Below, one piece after another: positions 55,270-61,280 of a stretch of DNA of 64,000 nucleotides. Under the pieces are notes generated by a model. It was given only the letters and a program-made list of their open reading frames with translations. It did not search any database and was not told where the DNA came from. Source of the stretch: Elusimicrobia bacterium RIFOXYA2_FULL_47_53 (lineage in GTDB: Bacteria; Elusimicrobiota; Endomicrobiia; Endomicrobiales; XYA2-FULL-47-53); the NCBI GenBank assembly GCA_001800315.1, contig MGVE01000020.1, forward strand, positions 1 through 64,000, written 5' to 3'. Positions within the stretch are counted from its first letter, which is position 1, and each line of letters opens with the position of its first letter. The translations under genes were made by a program, and so were the position numbers.

Positions 55270-56160
55270 ATGTTTGAGGGCGCGGTAAGCTATGAGGGCG
55301 TGGTGATTCGCCCGCCGAGCGAGGCGGGAAGCCTGATCCTGCAGGCCACTCTGGGCTGCTCGGACAACGGGTGTATTTTCTGCCCCGCCTATAAAGAAAA
55401 ACAATTCAGAATTAAGGATTTTGCGGTTTTTGAAAGAGAGGTTTCGGCGGCCGCAAAAGTTATGCCGGATATCCGCCGGGTTTTCCTAGCCGACGGAGAC
55501 GCCCTGGCTATTCCCGCGGCCGGATTTCTAAAAATACTTGACCTGCTCTCTGAAAAATTCAAGGCTCTCTCGCGGGTTTCCGCTTACGGTTCCGTCAAAA
55601 GCCTTGAAAATAAAACGCTTGCCGAACTCAGGGAATTTAAAGCGCGCAAGCTCGGCACGGTGTATCTCGGCTTTGAAACCGGCGATGAGAAAGTCTATAG
55701 GCTGATAAATAAATACGGTTCGCCCGGGGGCAATGTTGAAACCTGCCTCAAGGTAAAAGAGGCCGGCCTGACAGCTAATGTTACGGTAATTCTGGGGCTC
55801 GGCGGCAAAGCGCTTTCCGAAGCGCACGCGGTAAATACGGCCAGAGTTTTGACCCTGGCAGCACCTTCCCAGGTGGCGGCGCTTACCCTTATGATAGAGC
55901 CGGGCACGCCGCTCCATGATTTGCGGGCCAGCGGCGAATTCCGGGAGATAGACGAGTTTGAAATTCTCAGCGAACAGAAAATTATGCTTGAGAATATGGG
56001 CGATTTCAGGTGCCAGTATTTTTCAAACCACGCCTCAAACTTTTTACCGGTAGCCGCGAGGTTTCCGAAAGACAAGGCCGCGGTTATAGACGCCTTAAAC
56101 CAGATATTGCTTTCTCGGAATAAGTCCGGCCTCACGCCGGATTTTATGAGAGGTTTATAG
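55270..56160 (+). CDS. Radical SAM protein with CX4CX2C cluster motif
   Basis: The 296-residue protein has a radical SAM cluster site spaced CX4CX2C, C30, C35 and C38 in LGCSDNGCIFC, followed by FRIKDFAVFEREV. This spacing occurs in a group of COG1032-type radical SAM proteins of unknown reaction (TLGCSxNxCxFC...Y). Later segments, FLADGDAL, YLGFETGDEKVYRLINK and LMIEPGTPLHDL, fit a TIM-barrel. It has no B12 domain. The tight spacing after the cyclophilin gene implies one message, but a functional link is not obvious. Confidence 0.85.
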   Translation: MFEGAVSYEGVVIRPPSEAGSLILQATLGCSDNGCIFCPAYKEKQFRIKDFAVFEREVSAAAKVMPDIRRVFLADGDALAIPAAGFLKILDLLSEKFKALSRVSAYGSVKSLENKTLAELREFKARKLGTVYLGFETGDEKVYRLINKYGSPGGNVETCLKVKEAGLTANVTVILGLGGKALSEAHAVNTARVLTLAAPSQVAALTLMIEPGTPLHDLRASGEFREIDEFEILSEQKIMLENMGDFRCQYFSNHASNFLPVAARFPKDKAAVIDALNQILLSRNKSGLTPDFMRGL

Positions 56161-56169
56161 GGGATATTC

Positions 56170-56667
56170 ATGACAAAAAAACTAAAAATCAAAAATCTTC
56201 TCATCGCATCTTTGGTCGCGCTCTCTCTGGGCGGATGGCTGCTTCACTTAAAAGTGCACGCCCCGTCCTCTGATGCCGCCGACTACATCCCGTTTTTATC
56301 CGGCATATTCAGCGTTTTTATTCTTCCGGTGATGTTTTATTTCAGGGCTTCTTTGCCTTACGCTTATGTGTTAAACGGCATGACCGTCATAATCGGGACA
56401 ATAACCATGGCTCATTTTTCAATCGCGCACATGGCTTTTCCGGTTACAATCGGCGATATTATCCTGCGCACCACGCTTGCCGATATACTGCTTCTGTGGG
56501 GAAAGTTTTTCGCCGGGAAAGCCGTATTTGACCTGGAATATTTAAAGAACGATACCGACCCGGCCCAGAAGGGCAGGTACTTCCGCTACCCGAATATGGG
56601 CTGGTGGCTGGTTCACTTGATCCTGATGGCCGCGGTTTACGCTTTGGGCAACATATATTGGTTATAA
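56170..56667 (+). CDS. Membrane protein of unknown function
   Basis: The 165-residue product has five hydrophobic segments: residues 9-26, 42-58 (FLSGIFSVFILPVMFYF), 65-86, 95-112 and 143-163 (GWWLVHLILMAAVYALGNIY). It carries several histidines in helices (LHLKVHAP, MAHFSIAHMAFP). I do not recognise a family. It begins 9 nt after the radical SAM stop, with GGGGATA as ribosome binding site. It heads a group of small membrane protein genes that runs to 57,892. Confidence 0.65.
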   Translation: MTKKLKIKNLLIASLVALSLGGWLLHLKVHAPSSDAADYIPFLSGIFSVFILPVMFYFRASLPYAYVLNGMTVIIGTITMAHFSIAHMAFPVTIGDIILRTTLADILLLWGKFFAGKAVFDLEYLKNDTDPAQKGRYFRYPNMGWWLVHLILMAAVYALGNIYWL

Positions 56668-56727
56668 CGCTTCATGCCCGCTACTTGACGGCTGGCGGGC
56701 CAGCTGAAGTGTCGGCGGGAGGCTGCC

Positions 56728-56823
56728 ATGTTCAGATTTATGCTGTTTAAACCGTTGTGGTGGGTGCTTCATATAGCCGCGGTAGTTTTTATGTTCTGGC
56801 TCGGGCACATTGTGAGGTTCTAA
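56728..56823 (+). CDS. 31-residue predicted membrane peptide
   Basis: The frame reads MFRFMLFKPLWWVLHIAAVV, then FMFWLGHIVRF. It has a GGGAGG ribosome binding site 6-7 nt before the ATG. Almost the whole product is one hydrophobic helix with positive ends. It ends 3 nt before the next gene, which supports real translation. Function is unknown. Confidence 0.6.
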   Translation: MFRFMLFKPLWWVLHIAAVVFMFWLGHIVRF

Positions 56824-56826
56824 TCC

Positions 56827-57282
56827 ATGAAAAAGTTTTTCCTAACCTGGCTGGTGAACTCGGCCGCGCTTATTGTCGCGGCTAATATTTATTCCGGCAT
56901 CAGGGCCGAAAGCTGGCAGATACTTATTGTGGCGGCTCTTGTCCTGGGCCTGCTCAACGCTTTTATTAAGCCGGTGATAATGCTGGCGACGCTGCCGTTA
57001 AATATTATGTCGCTTGGCATTTTCACTTTGTTTATTAACGGCGCTATGTTTTACGCGCTGTCTCGGCTGGTAAACGGTTTTTATGTCAACGGTTTCTGGG
57101 GAGCTTTCTGGGGAGCTCTGCTTTTCAGCGTTATAAACACGGTTTTCAGCGGCATGGCGAAGGTTTCGGTGCACAGTTCGCGCGTTGCTCCGGAGCCGCG
57201 GCCGGTGCATACGGGTAAAGTAATAGATACCGAGATCGTGGATACACCGGGGGAAGACAGGCGGATACTCGAAAAAAAATGA
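56827..57282 (+). CDS. Phage holin family 4 / YvlD-like membrane protein
   Basis: The 151-residue protein has four membrane segments and the YvlD (PF04020) pattern: LVNSAALIVAANIYSGI at residues 10-26, LVLGLLNAFIKPVIMLATLP near residues 38-57, and LFINGAMFYALSRLV near residues 68-82. A cytoplasmic tail of about 35 polar residues follows. Despite the holin label, chromosomal members are not lysis proteins, and their role is unsettled. It is preceded by the 31-residue peptide gene and followed by another membrane protein gene. Confidence 0.85.
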   Translation: MKKFFLTWLVNSAALIVAANIYSGIRAESWQILIVAALVLGLLNAFIKPVIMLATLPLNIMSLGIFTLFINGAMFYALSRLVNGFYVNGFWGAFWGALLFSVINTVFSGMAKVSVHSSRVAPEPRPVHTGKVIDTEIVDTPGEDRRILEKK

Positions 57283-57295
57283 GAGGTTTTGGCCG

Positions 57296-57892
57296 ATGGG
57301 TAAAACCGAAAAACTGATAACGGGTTTTGTGCTGGCTGTCTTTGTGCCCGTAGTATTTTCAATGTTCGGCTGGTGGGCCGCGACGCTTCTATACATGATG
57401 AAAAGCGGTTCTCTTAAATCCGCGGTGATATTCAACGGCGCCATGATAGGCCTGGGCGCCGGCATTATCATTAATCTTTTATACCTCTCCGGAATGGTAA
57501 AAAAACTCTACGAAATAAACGATAAACTCCTCACGCTGGCCTTTTTATTCCTGTCTTTCATGGTGCTGATGTTTTTTAAGGGTTTTGTGCTCGGCAATAT
57601 TCTGCTCGGTTCGGCCGCGGGCATTTATTACGGCCGAAGAGCGCATTTTCGGGCGCTTTCCGACGGCGCCCTGAGCCTTGAATCCTCAAGGGTCTCAAAA
57701 TTTTTCGGTATTATTACGGCTCTGGCTGTTATGTTTGTGGGGTTTACTTCGGAGGGCGCCGCAACGAGGCTGAAAGACCTTCTCTACATAGCGACTCTGC
57801 TTCTTGCCGGCGGGGCCAGCGGCATATTCCAGTACTGGGTTTCAAAATACAGCATTTATTCGGCGTTTAATCTGACCGGCGATATTTCCTAA
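57296..57892 (+). CDS. Membrane protein of unknown function
   Basis: The 198-residue product has about six hydrophobic segments, among them LITGFVLAVFVPVVFSMFGW, LLTLAFLFLSFMVLMFFKGF and LYIATLLLAGGASGIFQYWV. A short soluble loop (RRAHFRALSDGALSLESSR) lies near residue 114. I do not recognise a family. Its end overlaps the converging PBP1A gene by 4 nt. No terminator is visible between the two. Confidence 0.65.
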   Translation: MGKTEKLITGFVLAVFVPVVFSMFGWWAATLLYMMKSGSLKSAVIFNGAMIGLGAGIIINLLYLSGMVKKLYEINDKLLTLAFLFLSFMVLMFFKGFVLGNILLGSAAGIYYGRRAHFRALSDGALSLESSRVSKFFGIITALAVMFVGFTSEGAATRLKDLLYIATLLLAGGASGIFQYWVSKYSIYSAFNLTGDIS

Positions 57893-60009
57893 AATCCGCC
57901 TTCCACGCTTCCGTCATCTATTGTTTCGTTTGGAACCACATTTATGTTTTCTTCCGGTATCGGCAGGTCTTCTTCCGGTTTGGCGTAAAAATCTTTTGGT
58001 TCGGCGCCTTTGGTGAAGGCTTCAAGGTAAGCGCCCGGAGTTTTGCTAAGCGCGAGCAGTCCTGTTTTCGGGTCCACCAGCGTGAACACAATGCCGTCGG
58101 GCGGAGTGAAGTTCATGACCTGCTCGTTTACCAGAGCGTCGCGCATGAAATTTGTCCAGATGGGGCAGGATATGCGGCCGCCGGTATTTTTGTTGCCCAG
58201 CTGAGTCCTGTCGTCGTAACCTACCCAGACGCCCGCCGCCAGCTGGGGCGTAAAACCGACAAACCAGGCGTCGGTGAAATCGTTGGTGGTTCCGGTCTTT
58301 CCGGCGCAGGGCCTGCCCAGCGCCCGCGCGGCTACGCCGGTGCCGCGTTTGACAACCCCCGTGAGCAGGTGAGTCATAATAAATGATGTCTGCGGCGACA
58401 GCGCCTCCTGTTCCCGCGGAAGATTTTCCTCAAGCACTCTCCCGTTTTTATCTTCAACCCTGGTAATCGCGTAAGGTTCAGTAGCTATCCCTCCGGAGGC
58501 GAGCACCGACATGGCTCTTGTCATCTCAAGCAGGGTCACATCGCTTGAGCCTAAGGCCAGTGAAAGCGTATTTGTCAGCGGGCTGGAGATGCCCATTTTT
58601 CTGGCGTATTCTATGGCGCGCGCCGGCCCGACAGCGTCTAAAAGCTGTATGGAGCACATGTTAAGCGAATGCTCCAGCGCCGAGCGGAGCAACACGCTCC
58701 CGAAATACTTGTTATTGTAGTTTTCCGGAACCCAGACCTTCATGGGGTCTTTTAAATCTTCCGGCGGCAGAGTTGAAAGAAAATCTGTCGTTCTTGAGGA
58801 AAGCCTCCAGTCCCTGCCGTCGTTTACAAATATCATCGGCCTGTCGTCAAGAACCGAAACGGGAGAAAAACCGTTTTCAATGGCGGCGGTATATATGATA
58901 GGTTTAAAGGACGATCCCGGCTGGCGCTTGGCGCTGGTCGCCCTGTTGAACTGCGATTCTTTAAAAGATCTGCCGCCAACCATGGCCCTTATCGCGCCGG
59001 TTTTCGGGTCCAGCGCTATCAGGCTTCCCTGAACGCTGGTGGGAGTGGATTTTTTAAGCTCAAAAAAAGGAATCCTCTCGCTGTCAAAAGCCGTCAGGCC
59101 CTCGCCCATGGCTTTTTCGGCGGCCAGCTGAGCCTGAATATCCAGGGTGGTGTGTATGGAAAGCCCGCCTTTGTAGATCATCTGGTTGCCGTATTTTGGT
59201 TCAAGCTGAAGCCTGACATATTCAATGAAATACGCTCCGAGCCCGACGGGTATGCCGACTTTCTGCGTTTCAATGGGGAAGGCGTTGGCTTGCTTTTCCT
59301 CTTCCTCTGTGATATATTTAAGCTCCCTCATCTTGCGAAGCACCGTCGCGCGGCGCGCCAGGGCTCTCTCGGGATTGTTCAGCGGAGAATAATAGTTGGG
59401 AGCTCTCGGAAGCCCGGCTATCATGGCGCATTCGGCAAGGTTTAAATCTTTGGTGTGCTTGGAAAAGTATATCCTGGAGGCGGCCTCAACGCCGTAGGCG
59501 CCGGAGCCGAAATAAATCTGGTTTAAGTAATACTGGAGAATTTCTTCTTTTGTGAAGTTGTGCTCCAGCTGGACAGTAAGCAAAAGTTCTTTGATTTTTC
59601 TGTTAAATGTGCGTTCCGGTGTCAGGAAAATAGCTTTTGCGAGCTGCTGGGTAATGGTTGAGCCGCCCTGGAGCCCGCGGTGCTTGAGAGCGTTGTTAAT
59701 CGCGGCGCGCGTTATGCCTTTTGGCGAAATGCCCCAGTGCTTAAAGAAATCGTTGTCTTCAATGGACAATATGGCGTTTTGGAGGTCTATAGGAATGTCT
59801 TTGAGCGGTGTCAGGGTCCTGCGCTCGGTAAAGAGCTCGGTTATAATATTGCCTCTGAAATCATACACTTTTGTAACAAGGCTTGGAGTGTAATCATCAA
59901 GAATGTGAATAGATGGTATATCCTTAACAAGGCCTCTCAGGTGGGCGGAAGAAGCTGCGAAAAAAATAAGAACAAGAGCGATTATCCACACAAAACGGTT
60001 ATTTTTCAT
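57889..60009 (-). CDS. mrcA: Penicillin-binding protein 1A (bifunctional)
   Basis: PBP1A polymerises and cross-links peptidoglycan. From the ATG at 60009 the product has 706 residues. One membrane helix lies at residues 6-22. The GT51 domain has catalytic Glu84 in ILSIEDNDFFKHWGI and the segment GGSTITQQLAKAIFL. The transpeptidase domain has SSFK in RQPGSSFKPIIYTAAIE and KTGTTNDFTDAWFVG. A consensus promoter lies so close that the transcript may start at the ATG (see findings). The frame runs on upstream to 60045 through the promoter, and that start is rejected. Confidence 0.95.
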   Translation of the reverse strand: MKNNRFVWIIALVLIFFAASSAHLRGLVKDIPSIHILDDYTPSLVTKVYDFRGNIITELFTERRTLTPLKDIPIDLQNAILSIEDNDFFKHWGISPKGITRAAINNALKHRGLQGGSTITQQLAKAIFLTPERTFNRKIKELLLTVQLEHNFTKEEILQYYLNQIYFGSGAYGVEAASRIYFSKHTKDLNLAECAMIAGLPRAPNYYSPLNNPERALARRATVLRKMRELKYITEEEEKQANAFPIETQKVGIPVGLGAYFIEYVRLQLEPKYGNQMIYKGGLSIHTTLDIQAQLAAEKAMGEGLTAFDSERIPFFELKKSTPTSVQGSLIALDPKTGAIRAMVGGRSFKESQFNRATSAKRQPGSSFKPIIYTAAIENGFSPVSVLDDRPMIFVNDGRDWRLSSRTTDFLSTLPPEDLKDPMKVWVPENYNNKYFGSVLLRSALEHSLNMCSIQLLDAVGPARAIEYARKMGISSPLTNTLSLALGSSDVTLLEMTRAMSVLASGGIATEPYAITRVEDKNGRVLEENLPREQEALSPQTSFIMTHLLTGVVKRGTGVAARALGRPCAGKTGTTNDFTDAWFVGFTPQLAAGVWVGYDDRTQLGNKNTGGRISCPIWTNFMRDALVNEQVMNFTPPDGIVFTLVDPKTGLLALSKTPGAYLEAFTKGAEPKDFYAKPEEDLPIPEENINVVPNETIDDGSVEGGF

Positions 60010-60016
60010 GCTGGTA

Positions 60017-60045
60017 ATTATAGCCCAAAATAATGGCTTTGTCAA
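60017..60045 (-). promoter_or_regulatory. Consensus promoter of PBP1A, possibly leaderless
   Basis: On the minus strand: TTGACA (60045-60040), 17-nt spacer, TATAAT (60022-60017), then 7 nt to the ATG at 60009. The expected transcription start falls at or next to the start codon. Confidence 0.75.
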
Positions 60046-60097
60046 AACGACGGGACGGCCGAGTTATAACGAAATAGATATCTCTAATCATGTGCTG

Positions 60098-60130
60098 CCC
60101 GTCATTCCCGAGTTTCTTTGTCGGGAATCC
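60098..60130. repeat. CATTCCCGA...TCGGGAATCC hairpin repeat
   Basis: TCATTCCCGAGTTTCTTTGT, then CGGGAATCC, a relative of the hairpin at 43950-43990. Confidence 0.5.
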
Positions 60131-60179
60131 AATGTCGCAAACGCTCGGAATATGTTTTCCTGCCGAACAGCGTTTGTCG

Positions 60180-60435
60180 CGGGGCTTTTGACCCAGCACC
60201 CCGTTTTAACTTTCTTTGGGCGCCCAAAGAAAGTTAATAAAGAAAGGCGACGCCTCACCATCTCGGCGTCCTCATGGAAGTCCGCACTTATTCGTGCGGA
60301 CATTCGCCCCCGCGAGCCATTCGCAAAAGTATTTTAGGCAGTCTTGCAAACTCCCTGCCTTGTCGGCAGGTCAAACAGGCAAGCCTGAAAGCATCCAAAA
60401 ATACTTTTGCTCATAACCGGCTCGGAAGGGGTGTG
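60180..60435. repeat. Structured repeat family, copy D
   Basis: A perfect 32-nt palindrome (60206-60237; half TTAACTTTCTTTGGGC) replaces the AGC of copy B with GGC on both sides. The long hairpin has GAGCC (60314) with GGCTC (60419) and the 13-bp stem GCAAAAGTATTTT with AAAATACTTTTGC. A 59-nt insert (60246-60304) with its own GTCCGCAC/GTGCGGAC hairpin separates the two parts. Confidence 0.75.
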
Positions 60436-60579
60436 ACGACACAAGAAGTCCATTGTTCACTTATAACCTAAATGTTATGTCTGGAATCCACAAAAACCAA
60501 GAACGACCGCGCCGCCTTACCGCAGGTTTGGGGGTTCTTTTGCGGGCATGATAATTCACAAAAAATTTTCAAAAAAACC

Positions 60580-60608
60580 TTGCGGCTGTCACATATTGCA
60601 GTTATAAT
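60580..60608 (+). promoter_or_regulatory. Promoter of the secreted-protein gene pair
   Basis: TTGCGG (60580-60585), 17-nt spacer, TATAAT (60603-60608). It lies about 45 nt before the ATG at 60654. Confidence 0.6.
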
Positions 60609-60653
60609 TATCATGCAGTAAAGAAATGCTCGGAATATATTTAAAAGAGCGCG

Positions 60654-61280
60654 ATGCCTATGAACAAAAATATGCGCAAACTAATCGCGGTTTTTGTGGT
60701 TTTTATCCAGCTTTCAATGCCGGCTTTTTCTTCTTTTGGGGCCGGCTCTCCGGCTTCTGCGCCGGGAGAAGAGACGGCCTCGGTGCAGCAGGTGGACGGA
60801 ATTTCAGCGGTTTTTGTCATAATTAATTCCAATATAAGCCAGCAGATGAGAAGGCTGGTAGATCTTGCCTGCCTCGCTGCAAGCCTCGCGCATACCCCCA
60901 AACCAATCAGCCACGAAAATACCAGGAATACAGGGGCGGATGGTTCCGTTTCGCCGTCAATAGTTATTTCCAATTCCTTTTCCGCCGACAATTCAGTCAA
61001 AAATTTCGCGCCCGGCAATGACATAGACGGCCGGATGCTTGTCAGTATCGTGCTTCTCTGCGCTCTTTTTGCCGCGGTATTTTTCACCGGGCTAATGAAG
61101 TGGAAGAGGTTTTTTTACCTTTTGCCCAGAGGAAGTATTGACGATATTATAATCAATTTTAACAGTATGGGTAAAACCCTCATTGAGCTGAATCCAATGA
61201 GGGTTTTTCTTTTGCCCGCAGAAGATAATAAATCACTATATCCTGGAGGATCTTATGTTCCGCGAAAACAAGTTCGTTAA
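60654..61280 (+). CDS. Signal-peptide protein with one C-terminal membrane helix
   Basis: No family is recognised. The 208-residue product has a signal peptide (residues 7-31, RKLIAVFVVFIQLSMPAFSS), a polar serine- and asparagine-rich middle, and a membrane helix at about 128-148 (LVSIVLLCALFAAVFFTGL) followed by KWKR. The middle and tail would lie on opposite sides of the membrane. Its last 35 codons run through an intrinsic terminator hairpin and its end overlaps the next gene by 26 nt. The true C-terminus may be functionally unimportant, or the overlap may be a control device. ATGs at 60654 and 60660 are both possible. Confidence 0.65.
   Translation: MPMNKNMRKLIAVFVVFIQLSMPAFSSFGAGSPASAPGEETASVQQVDGISAVFVIINSNISQQMRRLVDLACLAASLAHTPKPISHENTRNTGADGSVSPSIVISNSFSADNSVKNFAPGNDIDGRMLVSIVLLCALFAAVFFTGLMKWKRFFYLLPRGSIDDIIINFNSMGKTLIELNPMRVFLLPAEDNKSLYPGGSYVPRKQVR
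61173..61214 (+). terminator. Intrinsic terminator hairpin inside a coding region
   Basis: AAAACCCTCATTG (61173-61185) and CAATGAGGGTTTT (61195-61207) form a perfect 13-bp stem with a 9-nt loop, followed by TTCTTTT. It lies within the 208-residue gene and 41 nt before the next start codon. Confidence 0.8.

Noticed and set aside
60178-60471. Possible small proteins read through the structured repeat copies, for example at 60216-60471
   Set aside because: The frames run through palindromic repeats, have no ribosome binding sites, and are not kept between the copies at 26150, 38925, 44188 and 60180.
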